Source of the DNA: Moringa oleifera
Taxonomy: Eukaryota; Streptophyta; Magnoliopsida; Brassicales; Moringaceae
DNA: 64,000 nucleotides
Assembly: GCA_021397835.1 (NCBI GenBank)
Contig: JAJFZO010000256.1
Span: forward strand, 3,704,501-3,768,500
Reading direction: 5' to 3'
The position numbers were made by a program, and so were the translations under genes. The notes under the pieces were generated by a model. It ran no database searches. It was not told where the DNA came from and saw only the letters and a program-made list of their open reading frames with translations. Within the stretch, counting starts at the first letter, position 1. Every line of letters begins with the position of its first letter. Below are positions 24,121 through 36,475 of the stretch, piece after piece.

Positions 24121-26424
24121 GTGATCCTTCTACAACTGTGATTCTGGCTTAATTATTGTGCTCTCTAGGCTCCCTTGATCATGCCACTTTACACCATCAA
24201 TCATTTGTTTCCCTGTTTATGACTGCTTGGCCATGGAGATGAGCAGAAATTTATTGCTGTTGTATATAATTCCGTTTTTTGCCATGGAGGCTTCTGAATC
24301 ACCAGTTTGAAGGACTTCAGCTGTTTGTTTGTTGGATACCATAAGGCTGGGAGGGTTGTACAGTTCAAAGCAAGGGTGGATTGAATGGGAGAGGGGGAGT
24401 CGAATAATTAAGGTATGTACAAACTCACATTTTAATGAAATAAGATCCAGTAGATGCAGCTAACTTTTGGTGTTTCTCTGTTAATTTTCTATTTGGGTTA
24501 ATTATATCAAGGAGACATGTATTTTGTTCACGATTTTAAATCCGGATCTGTAATTTTCGTTTTTATTGGATTCTCAATGTGAGATTTTCGTCTATCATTT
24601 TCGTTAACATTAACGATTTTGTGCACATATGTGATGTCCATTTGATTTTTACTTATACAATCATCTCAATACCTCTTTAAAACATTATTAAAATGAACAA
24701 ATTCTTATATAAATATTTAAGGAGAATGAGAATAAATAACATTTTATTTGTTTTTACTCTGCCTTAAGAGATATTTGACTAATTGCAAATAAAAGTTGTC
24801 TGCATATCAGTGTATATGTGAAACTGTAATTAGTAACAAAAATTATAGACAGAAGTCCAATATTGAAAATCTAATAAAAATGTAAGTCTGAAATAAATAC
24901 AATTGTTTTTGTCAGTCTCAATTTGAGATCGTAAGCAAAATACGAGTCTTTCTCATATAATTAACCATTTCTATTTTGAGACAATGTTTTTGGTAGTTCA
25001 TTTTCTTCTGGCTGTAATAACATGTTCTGATTAATTGTTCAGTCAGCCTTATTTTCTGAAAAACAAAAGTTTAATCAGCTTCATATTAGTTTCAAGTTCT
25101 CTTTGAATATTATTTGCCATACCCTCTAAATAAGAAAGAAAGAACAGGAAAGAAAGGGAAAAGGGTGAAATAAAGGTTTTATGTCAATGTTACTTGAGCC
25201 AAATTGATTATCGAAAGCAGTTTGTGATTAGGGAGTTTGAGAATCTAGCTACCATGTCGGAATCTTGCCTGTCTCGTAAGAACTGGAGTTTGAGTTCGTG
25301 ATAGGCACTTAGGTGAAAAGCATTCTTCATTATTATCAGAGAGACGGACCCTCTCTAATATATTCGTTGCAAGTGGTTGTCTCTTTTCTGAGAAAGAACA
25401 AATCTAAGGATGTATTACCCCTGAAATAGAATTAGAAGTATGGCTGTAAATCTAAGGCCTTGGATGTTTTTTCTTTATAAAATCACTTAACCCGAATATT
25501 CTGTTGATTCATTTGCTGTGATATTAAATGGAGTGGCTTGAACTGCATTCTCTGTATGCAGGACTTCAGGTACATTTCCAACAGGAAGGCATCCTCACAA
25601 CATGTAGCCATACAGATCTGTGTTGTTATTGTTCAGCAGGGTAGGGATGTATGTTTGTGAAACCTCGAGTAAATCTTCTCTACAACATTTATCAATTTTG
25701 AAGGTCTCCATGCTCAAAATTGTGGTTCAGCTTTGACTAAGTGTCTATTGTATTTACTGCCTTTACAGTTTCTCAGATGGAGCTTTGTGCATGGTACAAT
25801 GGTGACATCTGCTGCTTGCCTGGATGGAGTTTCATCTCTGAATGCTTCATTGCGAGCAATATAACCCACCTGAAAACGTTTGTTCTTTTGATGTTATGTT
25901 CATCTGAAACGGAACAGGGTATTTAACCGAGGAAGATCACGAAAGCCTTGCATTATGAATGTGATCATGATGAAAACTTCAAATTATAGTGCTTCTGTAA
26001 GATTTATGCTAATCTTTCTAATCTCAACACCTTTACCGGATAAGGCTGCTCATTTATGTTCGCATGGCATGTGTGGTTTAATGCACTAATTTTAGACAGA
26101 ATTAAGATCAGAGACAATAAGTGTTTAATCGTATATGTGGTGCATTTTTATAGAGTCTCATACAATCTTTGCCAATAGCTAAGTTGGACAAGATATAATT
26201 TTTAAATTGATGTGATAGTAATTAATAATTTAGTAGTAGACATTGTCTGTCAAATAATTTAATGTTACCAAATTAACAATATGCTAAATTATGTATATGG
26301 TCTTCCATGTGAGGATGCTTTGTGCTATCAACAATTATTAGGAAGATGAAGAACTCAATTTGAGCAAGGCAGATGTATATAAATTACAGGAATATTGGGA
26401 CCAAATCTGCAGCAGGAAGACAGA
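24121..26424. other. 3' region of the PPR gene and spacer
   Basis: No protein gene is recognised. A candidate 3' UTR intron runs from AAG/GTATGTAC at about 24412 to TATGCAG/GACTTC at about 25561. The rest is AT-rich with short spurious ORFs. Confidence 0.35.
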
Positions 26425-27623
<1,199 letters not shown>

Positions 27624-27659
27624 TAGATTTTCTGAACTTTGATCATTTGGTATGATCAG

Positions 27660-27665
<6 letters not shown>

Positions 27666-27702
<37 letters not shown>
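27666..27702. repeat. CT microsatellite
   Basis: A nearly perfect CT dinucleotide run of about 18 units just downstream of the PRISE pseudogene. It is likely polymorphic. Confidence 0.9.
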
Positions 27703-27704
<2 letters not shown>

Positions 27705-28482
27705 AGTAAATAAAGGAAGCTCCAATTTCCTGAAACCGATCTTAGTTTCTGTAATGTCTGAACTAACACAGAATCACTCTGAAAATCTCATAATGGAGTT
27801 TGAACACAGTTTATCAGTTTGAATCACTTAACTGGATCAAAAATTCATACTCTCTGGCATGTAAAATTAGAGACTTATATCGGGAAGATGATTTACAGAA
27901 ACAGGCAATGCACAAGAGTCTAGGGTTCCAGCAATGACAAATGCAAGTGAAAGTTAGAAATTGATATAGAATATGAGCAAAGCATGATTTTCTTTATCTT
28001 TAATAGATCTCGTCTCATTCCATAACAAGAATGTATAACAAAGGAGACAAATTTTCATTACCATGACATGGAAATCATCTCTTCTGTATTATCTATTCGA
28101 AATCTATTACACACTTTCAACTCCAATATCTTTACTCTCAAGGTTTTTGTGTATTTTCTTCAAGCCCACTGAATTCTTATGCCTAATCTTCTTTACCCAT
28201 TTAATCACCTTCCAGAACAAGCTCATTTGGCTGGTTGCCTCAAAAGATCATTCCAATAACTCCGATTCTCCATTCTAATCTTTCTCTGTAGTGTTCCTAC
28301 CACAACAGCACCTTCACAGCTTCAATTTGACGTTTGGAGTCTATCAGAACAACACATATTCTTCGCTTTTCAATATCTCTGTTGTTCAACAAACTGCTCA
28401 CAATTTGGCAGTTAAGATAACCTTAAAATGTGACTTCTCAGGTGCTTGCTTTCATCTCCAAGTATCAAACTGGTTTGCCTTC
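27703..28482. other. Spacer downstream of the PRISE pseudogene and the SWS1 gene
   Basis: These two loci converge here. No coding signal was recognised; part of this stretch next to 28482 is presumably the SWS1 3' UTR on the minus strand. Confidence 0.5.
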
Positions 28483-29694
28483 TTAAAGTTTAGAAAGCAA
28501 TAGGGCTAACTGCTCATCAGACACCTTAACTTCAATGCATAATCCCAATGACACAGCAAATCTTGCAGCTAATTGATGCTTACACTGGATGAAAGGAAAA
28601 AGAAACGGATTTAGAATAATATAAAAGAACAATGACAAATAAAGCAAATGTGTAAACTAATTGAAACAATTGCTAGGCAAGAACGCAATCTTACACAAAG
28701 CTGTTCTCCTTTGTTTACAACATCATAAAAGAATGACCAACACGCACAATAGTTTTCTGCAAAGCAGAAATACTCCTCCTTCCTCCGAGATTCTCCCACA
28801 ACCTAACAAACCAAATAATCACCAAAATCCATATCCAGATTAACAATTTCATCACTCCAACTAAATCTTTCCTAAACCACCATAATTAATTCAACTAAAA
28901 CAATCTCTAACTCTTCAAATTTTTTACCCATTTGGTTTCATATGAGCTTTAGCACGATTTTACCTTACTTTTGTTCCAATAAAATTTGATTTTGAGGTAC
29001 ATACCTTGACTCAGCATACAATTTCTAGCAATAATTACATACAGAGTGAGTGCAGATCAAATCTTTGCCTAATCCACCATAATCAATTCAACTAAAACAA
29101 TCTCTAAATCTTCAAATTTTTACCAATGTGGTTTCCCATGAGCTTCAACATGACTCTACCTTAACATTGCCCCAATAGAATTTGATTTTGAGGTATATAC
29201 TACTGATATTATCCACAGATTAGCATACAATTTCTAGCAAGATGATTATATACATAGTGAGTGCAGATCAACCTGAAAAATGGAACGACCGCTAGGCTCA
29301 CCAGCAATTCTCTTGACACCTCTTTGATCCACTATTCTAGTGGCTCTCTCAAGGTTTTTACCAAACAAGAAATGCAAGCTGCATTGTGACGACAAAGCAA
29401 TAAATTAGGGAAAGAGTACTTCATTTTCAGCAATTCAATATAAAGTTTAGCAAATTGTTTACTTAATTTGTGAGAGAAATTAGGAGCGGTGTATACTAAC
29501 ATGGAGAGCTGGTCGTCGGTGACTGTAACATTTCCATTGATTTCTTGTCAGTTCCACATATATGATTGAAGAATCAGATACCATAAAATCTGAAACCGAA
29601 AAGTTCCGAGAGAGAGAGAGAGAGAGAGGGCACCTGAGCGAGTTGTCTCAATGCTTCTCCACAGAGTCTCTGCAACCAAATTACTTACGCTCAT
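28483..29694 (-). CDS. SWS1: SWIM zinc-finger protein, SWS1/ZSWIM7 homologue, 132 aa
   Basis: Homologue of the Shu-complex subunit SWS1 (human ZSWIM7; SSN2 in Arabidopsis), which promotes RAD51-dependent homologous recombination together with a RAD51-paralogue partner. Five exons: 29694-29634, 29522-29501, 29378-29273, 28802-28695 and 28584-28483. Phases agree throughout (61, 22, 106, 108, 102 nt). Recognisable blocks are QLSILHFLFGKNLERATR, PSGRSIFQVVGESRRKEE and the SWIM motif. The motif is C82-A-C84 followed by C100-K-H102, i.e. C-x-C-x15-C-x-H, completed only when exons 4 and 5 are joined. The C-terminus VKVSDEQLALLLSKL matches the human tail pattern. Exon 2 is a 22-nt microexon; an alternative acceptor 20 bases upstream (AAG/AAATCAATGG) is not in frame unless counted as adding 21 bases, so the exact border there is less certain. 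The start at MSVSNLVAETLW is chosen by similarity; an in-frame ATG lies at 29832. Confidence 0.88.
28863..29276. repeat. Tandem duplication of about 200 bp inside SWS1 intron 3
   Basis: Copy 1 (about 28863-29058) and copy 2 (about 29059-29276) share long identical phrases, for example ATTCAACTAAAACAATCTCT, AATTTGATTTTGAGGTA, AGCATACAATTTCTAGCAA and GTGAGTGCAGATCAA. Copy 2 has small insertions. Copy 2 ends exactly at the exon 3 splice donor (29272-29271 on the minus strand), so the duplicated unit includes intronic sequence directly adjoining the exon. Confidence 0.85.
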
Positions 29695-30256
29695 GTTCAA
29701 GGGGTTCTTACCCTTCAAAACAGAAAACGCAAACAAATCAGAAGGCACTGACGAGGTCTCCCCATTGTTTAGCGACAACGATATAAAGAATGAAACGCTG
29801 CGTTTTGAGTCGGTTTTGGGTTCTCTGCCCATTGTAATAAATGAATGGGTTGAACCTTTTTTAGTGGGTAGTGAACCTTTTGTTAATTTTCAAATATTTT
29901 CTCAGCAGAAAAAAGTTTATAAGCTTTTTAATTTTCATAAAGGTTCAGCATAATAAAAAAATAATTATATATACAAAGTTCAATAAATAAAAATAGTTTT
30001 CAAAATAAATAAATAAATAAATTGGAAAATCAAACATAACCTCATATTAATCTCCTCATGATTATTTTTAATGATAATTATCTACACTAATGCTCCAATA
30101 TATTTAAAACATAAAACATGTTTTAGAATCCATTACCACATGAATAAAATAATTTATGCCAAAAAAAAATAACTGTTGTGTTTACATGAAGCCCTAACAT
30201 CTTTTTTCCCTTCATTTCACAACTGAGACCACACTCACCATCTTCTTAGGGCTCAA
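29695..30256. other. SWS1 upstream region
   Basis: Probable promoter and 5' UTR of SWS1 on the minus strand, AT-rich beyond about 29930. A GA microsatellite (29610-29628) lies just inside the first SWS1 intron, close to the exon 1 donor. No further gene is seen. Confidence 0.4.
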
Positions 30257-30812
30257 ATTCTACAAACTGCCATAAATTCAGACCCAAAAACCTAAGCTCC
30301 ATTGTTCATGAACTTGCAGACATCAGCTTCACAATCCACCAAGATTTAGACCCAAAGGATAAAGCTCCATGGTTCATGAGTCATTACAGGCAGTAAACGA
30401 TTCAGATTCCGCTAAGATCTAGACCCAAAAACCTGAGCTCCATAGTTCATGAATTTGCAGGCAGTAATTGCTTCAAACTCCAGCAAGATTTAGACCCCAA
30501 AAGTCTAATCTTCCTTATTCTTGACTTTGCAGACAAAATTTCTTCAAATTCCACCAAGATATCATGACTTTGCAGGCAGTTATTGCTTCAAATTCCAGCA
30601 AGATTTAGAACCGAAAAGTCGTAGCCCCATAGTTCATGACTTTGCAGGCACCAATGGCTTCAAATTCCAGCAAGATTTAGAACCAAAAAGTCTTTAACTC
30701 CATAGTTCATGACTTTGCAGGCACCAATGGCTTCAAATTCCACCAACTACCATGTTTTAGACCACAAAAGCTAAATCCCCATGGTTCACGGCTCTGCAGG
30801 CAGCAAGAGGTG
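30257..30812. repeat. Minisatellite with about eight 72-bp units
   Basis: Roughly eight tandem units lie between the SWS1 and PP2C genes. The best matched are 30592-30663 (72 bp) and 30664-30736 (73 bp), which are nearly identical. Each unit begins ATTCCAGCAAGATTTAGA, passes through a CCATAGTTCATGACTTTGCA block and ends near GGCTTCAA. One unit (about 30552-30591) has lost its middle. The first and last units are the most diverged and resemble each other (ACAAACTGCCAT versus CCAACTACCAT), as expected for array edges. Confidence 0.9.
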
Positions 30813-31182
30813 CACCAGAAATACCCATTTCAGAGCCGATCACAGTCCAGACCTGAAATTCAGTGTCCTTATGTTGAAACACTCATCCTGAGATGAGAGC
30901 AGCAGCAATGAACAATAACAGAGAACTTCGTTGTTTCTATAAACCAGTAATGAATAAAGGAAACAGAACCGTTGCTTTTCAACAGACAAAAATGCATCAA
31001 CCAACAGAAAGTCAAAACTTCGATTGGAAAAAAACCCACTCCAGCTCCAGCCTTTCTGGAGACACTATTTTTCAATGGCTTTAATTATGTACAAAGCTGG
31101 TACTCCTCTTGCCCATGAATTTTTTCACTATTAATATGCCTGCGAGTAGTCCTTGATTATTAAGTTATTATACCTAATTTGA

Positions 31183-33910
31183 TCAAGCAACTGTGTGAAG
31201 CAGATCATCTTCTGCTTCATCTGCATTAAGGGAGTAGATGTCAACTGGTGCACTGGTGCCTCCAATGTTAAGGTGCTTAACTTTACGACTAGAGGTGCCT
31301 TTCTGGTGATCAAGATAAACTACAACCACAGTTATATCATCGTGAAAATGTCGCCTGATTCCTTTTTCAATTTTCTTTATATCATCATATCTCATTTCTC
31401 TCTTCCTCGCAGCCTCCTGTAGGGCAGCTCTCACCAATCTCCTGGCGATTCCCTGCAAAAATAAAGCCAAGATATCATAAATGATGAAAAGGGAGAACAG
31501 AGGTTGTGAATAGATTGAACTGTGTTAAACGGAGGCTGTCAATATGTTCTAAGATAACTTACAGCTCTTGGGTTCTTATAGACAATCTCTACAGCTACTT
31601 CATCACTCAACTGCTCCCAGAGGCCATCTGATGCAAAGATCAGGAACAAGTCCTGTGGTTTAAGCTTTCTAACAAGGATTGAAGGTTCGGCTGTCATTAC
31701 AGGTCGCCTCAAAGGAATGGGGCTTCCAAATTGATGGAAAACTGGGTCTCTGTAGAACTCAGGCTTCTTTAGGTACACATCACCAATAGACCTTGACACC
31801 TGAAATAGGAAAAAGAAAATGTTTAGCAAGAGCATCCTCCATCACACAATTTATGATAGTGACTTGGAAAGACTTCAAAATCCAGAGATTGGATATCAGT
31901 AGCTAAGCAAACACATAAATGAACTCAAATGGCAATAGATCAGTACAAAAGACTTGGAAACCAGAAAATAAGACTCCCAGTTACATAACTTTTTGTGTTA
32001 TGCTTCAGGGGCCCTTCATGTGTATCTTATGACTGAAAGATGGACTCACTTTCACTTATCCCACACTCTTTTCAACAATCAAAAGCAACCATTTCATAGT
32101 TAGCTATGACCATTGATTTCAAAATCAGCCGAAACATATCTGAGGCAGGGGAATAGTTCTTGCAAGGACCTATATGAAAACTCACAAACTCCATGAGCTT
32201 GCTAAAAATAATCCACAAGACTTTAAAGCCAATTCGAAAGCAGCAAACCTGTATTTTCTGTATCGATCATTTGAAGCAAAAGGGATTATCCTACTACCAA
32301 AAGAAAAAAAGAAAAAAAAGTAGTGAATCAAATTGAATCCTAATCAGTTGAAGCACACTTGCAATAGTACAGTTTAATGTAATGGTATCACCAGAGTATT
32401 AATTGTCAAGTTTTAACACACAAGAACTTGATGTAACTAAGGCTAATTCATAATTGAACACAAAACCTGCATATCAAAAACAAGTCCAACTGGTAGTTGA
32501 GAATGCAAACAAAGCACAGAACTCAACACAACAACTCAGAGGCAACCAAGACGTCAATGTGGGGAAGGGAGGGTACATATAGATTCCCGAATGCATTATG
32601 AATTTCACTAGATTGAATTGAAACCATCAATGAGCTTGGCAATCAATAGGATGAAGCAGACTAAAGCAAGAACAAATAGCAAGTTCTACCTGAATTATGC
32701 CTTTAATCCTCCAAACTCCACGGGTATACACCACAATATGTGAATCATCGGGGTGAAGTGCCTCAACCTCCTTTCTCACTTCCTCGACTGCCACATTATG
32801 ATCTGTGGATAACCGTTCTGCCACAACCTTGTTCTTATCCTCTGAAGGCCTCCGCCCTAGAACTGCTCTTGAGTCACCAAGATTGGCAACATATAACACA
32901 TCATTTGAAATTGCACCAACCAGGCAGCATGATCCAACAGAAGCAATTTGTGGTCTCAATGGCAATGATCGCTTAACTAAATGCAAAAAATCCTCTTCAG
33001 TGGCACTGAATGCTTTCTTTATCACATCAGCTGATAAACCTCCTTGCTCTGTAGCAAATTCTACAATTGGAACAAAAAAATTTAGTTGAGAAAGTGAGAG
33101 ACCGTAAACTTGATAATTGACCTAAAGATGCAAGAAAATGATCAAAATGCAAACAATATTTACCAAAAATTGATGATTCTTAGTTGCTGAGACTCACCCA
33201 GAGAATGATCAACATCAGAACAAAAATCACACAAACACACATACCCAAATTAGGTTAAGGGTTTACAATCATTCCTATATAGACAAAGATAATTTAACAA
33301 ATCTTGAAACCGCAGATAGATGAATAATCACCAAGACATAAATGTATTATTACAGCGCACAAACAAAGCACGACGTCTCTGATAAGAGGAAAACAAAGCG
33401 TAACATCTCCGAAAAAGAAAATCAATGCATAACATCTCTGAAAAAGAAGAACAACGCATAACGTCTCTCGGAAAAAAGAACACAAAGTATAACGTCTCTG
33501 ATAAACAAAATAAAGCAAAACTTCATCTCAGAGCATCACATTCATGTATAAGGTCTCCTCCCAGACAAACACATGTAAAATCTTGAACAAAAAAGAGAGA
33601 ATGGGAAAAGGGTTTAGAAGAGAGGGAAAGAAGTATTACTGTGAAGGTATGGGACGAGATGCTTGTTCACGAATCTTGAGGCCTCAGGTCCGCCATGTCC
33701 ATCATAGACCCCAACATAGGTGGCCGAAGGAGAAGTGAAGACCTGGCTCTGGTCCTCTAGATTCGAGTTCGCTTGGACGACGGCGATCGAATAATCGCCC
33801 GACGCGTGGGACTTGAGGTCGGCTTGCCATAGCAGCCCATCCCCACCGCTTCCGGCTCGTCTCCCAAGGCACCTCTCCAACGGTCTGCAACACGACCGCA
33901 GCATCATCAT
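31183..33910 (-). CDS. Clade-D protein phosphatase 2C, PP2C63-like, 382 aa
   Basis: Metal-dependent Ser/Thr phosphatase of plant PP2C clade D. Arabidopsis members of this clade dephosphorylate plasma-membrane H+-ATPases and are antagonised by SAUR proteins. Exons: 33910-33640, 33060-32690, 31799-31563, 31452-31183 (271, 371, 237, 270 nt; phases 1, 0, 0), all GT/AG. Metal-binding and catalytic motifs are present: [16 protein letters not shown] (DGHGG at 70-74), [23 protein letters not shown] (Asp 272) and [14 protein letters not shown] (Asp 331-332). The closest protein I recall is Arabidopsis At4g33920 (PP2C63, about 380 aa), sharing [15 protein letters not shown] and VEEVRKEV. The start could be any of three consecutive ATGs (33910, 33907, 33904). 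An intron-1 minisatellite is listed separately. A TATA-like element (TATAAATA on the plus strand) lies near 34011-34018. Confidence 0.95.
33361..33512. repeat. 30-bp minisatellite in PP2C intron 1
   Basis: Five tandem units start near 33361, 33391, 33420, 33450 and 33481. Each has an AACAAAGCRTAACGTCTC-like core followed by a purine-rich GAAAAAGAA segment. An apparently open reading frame on the minus strand here is only the repeat read in one frame. Confidence 0.85.
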
Positions 33911-34160
33911 CTATTTCTCTCTTTTTCTCGATGCAACTGTATCTGTCTTTTGCCCTTCTTGGGTTCTTTTCTTTTGTCTTCTTTCTCTCTCTCACTCCAC
34001 CGGCTAAGACTATAAATACGGAATTCTCTGTGTAAACTGTAGTTTTGCGCGTCTTCTTTTGTTTCTCTGGAAGGTATTTCAGAGAGAGAGAGAGGGAGAG
34101 AGAGAGAGAGAGAGCAGACTAGGGTAAAGAGAAAGGAAAGTCAGGGGGGTAGAAGATGCC
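33911..34160. promoter_or_regulatory. PP2C 5' leader and core promoter
   Basis: Pyrimidine-rich on the plus strand just upstream of the start. A TATA-like element lies near 34011-34018, about 100 bases from the start codon, and a GA microsatellite at about 34081-34114. Assignment is by position and composition only. Confidence 0.45.
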
Positions 34161-35944
34161 GCGTGAAGAAGAAGATGACTTGAAACTTGCTGTTGCATTC
34201 CCATCTGCACTACGCGTTGTCAAAGCAGCACTTATATTACTTTTCTTCTCCCCTTTTCTTTCCTTTTTTTCCATTTCTCCCACTTCCTCTTTTTTCATTT
34301 CTTTATTTTCTCCCCACTTATCTTTCATCATCTGTACCAATAAACACTCCTTTTCAACTTTGACTTTCTACAATTTTTTCTTGTATTTAATTTTTTTCTC
34401 CCCCCTAATTTCATTTTTTTAATCTTAACAGCAGACCTAATTCTTTCTTATCAATCCGTCTTTTACTTTTGGGTTTACTCAATAATTGAAATAACATCAA
34501 ATATTAAAAAATCTTTAAATTATATTATTTTTTAATTTAAACATTGAGATACTTATAAATTTAATTGTATTTTTAATATTTTAATTTAATTTAAGTTAAT
34601 TTTAATAATTATAAAATATTGATATTATTACTTTAAATTTAAAAATAATTCAAATCCTACATTATATCTCAAGATGTCTTTAAATTTAAACAATTTTCAA
34701 TGTACAAACGATTTTTTATAAATTTTTAGTAATATAAAATTAATAAAAAAACTCAAAAATTAAAATCTTTAATGATGATAACTTCAATATTTTTTTAAGT
34801 TTGTAAAAAATTTTAAATTAAAATTTACCGTAAAATTTTTTATTTAAATATTTGTAATTTATTAAATTTTTAGATAAAATTAAAATTCAATCAAACTTGA
34901 AAGATACAATATAACCCACTGATATTTTATATTCAAATAAAAAATAACATAATTTAAATGTTTTAAAAATGTTGTCTCTTACTCTTAAATAATTTAAAGT
35001 TTGAAAATGATTTGAAAGTCATGGATCCCGAAAATTATTAATGATTGGTTGGCAAGAAACACGTATATTATTCCAAGAGATTATCATATGAAATACGGGA
35101 AACATATATTCTAAGTTTTGCGGGGAATATGTTTCATGATAATTTAATATTTTATTAAAGTGTTGAACATCTTTCCTTCACACATTTTTTTTTTTAATTC
35201 ACGGAAATCTCTTGTCAATTGGGTTGATAATAATTGTTTCCACTAATTGGTAGCTTAACCAATTAGGTTTTGTTTTTTGTTTTTTTTTTTTTTCCATCTA
35301 GGGTTGAAGTTTAATCCATCTAACTCTCAAGTAAAAGAAAAGAAAAAAAAAAAGGAAGAAAACTATTTTTCTAAGCATAATATATAAGAAATTTGGTTTT
35401 TTGTAAGATTAATTTAAAGTAAAATAGTTTTCTCAATTTATATATAAATTTTTATTTTTTATATATTTACGAAATAACTCTTAAAATCATGAAATGAATT
35501 TTAAAAGTTTATATTCAGATCTTCTGAATTTTTTTAAAAATTATTTTTTAGTACTATATTGATATAAAATAAAATAAAATAAAACATATCTTAATTTAAA
35601 TTTACAAAAAATCACGATGATCAAAATAAATAATTTATGCACGTGATTTAAATATGCATTACTCCATTATAATCCAATGAAAATAAATATTATTATTTGT
35701 AATAAAAATTTAATTTAAAATACAATAAAATAAAATTTTATTTTATTTTAATATATAATTATTTTTTAAAGTTTTTTTATAATCATAGGCTTGATCCAAT
35801 TTTCTTACCATTTACCTCAACAAATCAACGAAAATTTTATGATTCAACTATTATTCTACGAGATTCTGAATTAAACAATTAGAAATAAAATTAATTACCC
35901 TAATTAGAGTCAAACTTCAAAATTGACTTACAACTCAAATTTTA
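34160..35944. other. AT-rich intergenic DNA
   Basis: A CT-rich stretch up to about 34420 is open in one plus-strand frame but looks like low-complexity sequence. The rest is AT-rich, with a diverged copy of the dispersed element core near 34490-34920. No genes are recognised. Confidence 0.5.
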
Positions 35945-36475
35945 AATTTATGTTTATACATAATTTAATATTTTATATTATTTAAAAAATATAAATCAAT
36001 CAAATTTTTATATTTAAAAATAACAACTTGAATATTAATATATTAATTTAGCATCGAATTAAAACTTAACTTAAATGAATATAAAAATTAAGTTTATTTT
36101 TATAATTGAAATATCTCAAAAATAATTTAAATAATTTTTTTCTTCATTTTAAGTCTATTACTCAAATTTGAACAATTTTTTATGTAAGATTCATGTTTTA
36201 TAAATTTTTACAATTTTAATACTGTAAATTTTAAAAAATGTATTTTTAGTACATAAAAAATTTAATTTTTTTGTAACAGTAGCTTAAATATTCTTTTATA
36301 TTGTAAAAAAATTTAAATTAAAATCGTTACATAATATCTCTAATTTAAATATTTTCAATTTTTGAATAATTTGATAAATTTTAATTTATTTTAAATTGAT
36401 AAATAAAAATTAAATTTAACTATTTTAAATAATTAATAATATAAAATAAATATTAAAATTTTACATAATTTTTTT
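35945..36475 (+). mobile_element. Candidate AT-rich MITE (copy D)
   Basis: The left end (about 35955-36020) contains AATTTAATATTTTATATTAT and ATAAATCAATCAAATTTTTA. The right end (about 36375-36470) contains TTGATAAATAAAAATTAAAT and ATAAAATAAATATTAAAATT, inverted relative to the left. The interior follows the order seen in the 10.5- and 12.2-kb copies. It is non-coding. Confidence 0.5.

Noticed and set aside
25270..25330. GAGTTTGAGTTCGTGATAGG, reminiscent of a tRNA T-arm
   Set aside because: The T-loop consensus is not met and no D-arm or anticodon stem precedes it.
32740..33089. Plus-strand ORFs across PP2C exon 2
   Set aside because: They are antisense shadows of a conserved phosphatase exon.
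33294..33518. 74-codon minus-strand ORF with repeated Cys/Leu/Phe-rich segments
   Set aside because: It arises from reading the 30-bp minisatellite in one frame inside PP2C intron 1; its repeats are DNA repeats, not a protein family.
34156..34422. 88-codon plus-strand ORF rich in Phe, Ser and Leu
   Set aside because: It is a CT-rich low-complexity stretch in the upstream flank of the PP2C gene, with no family resemblance.
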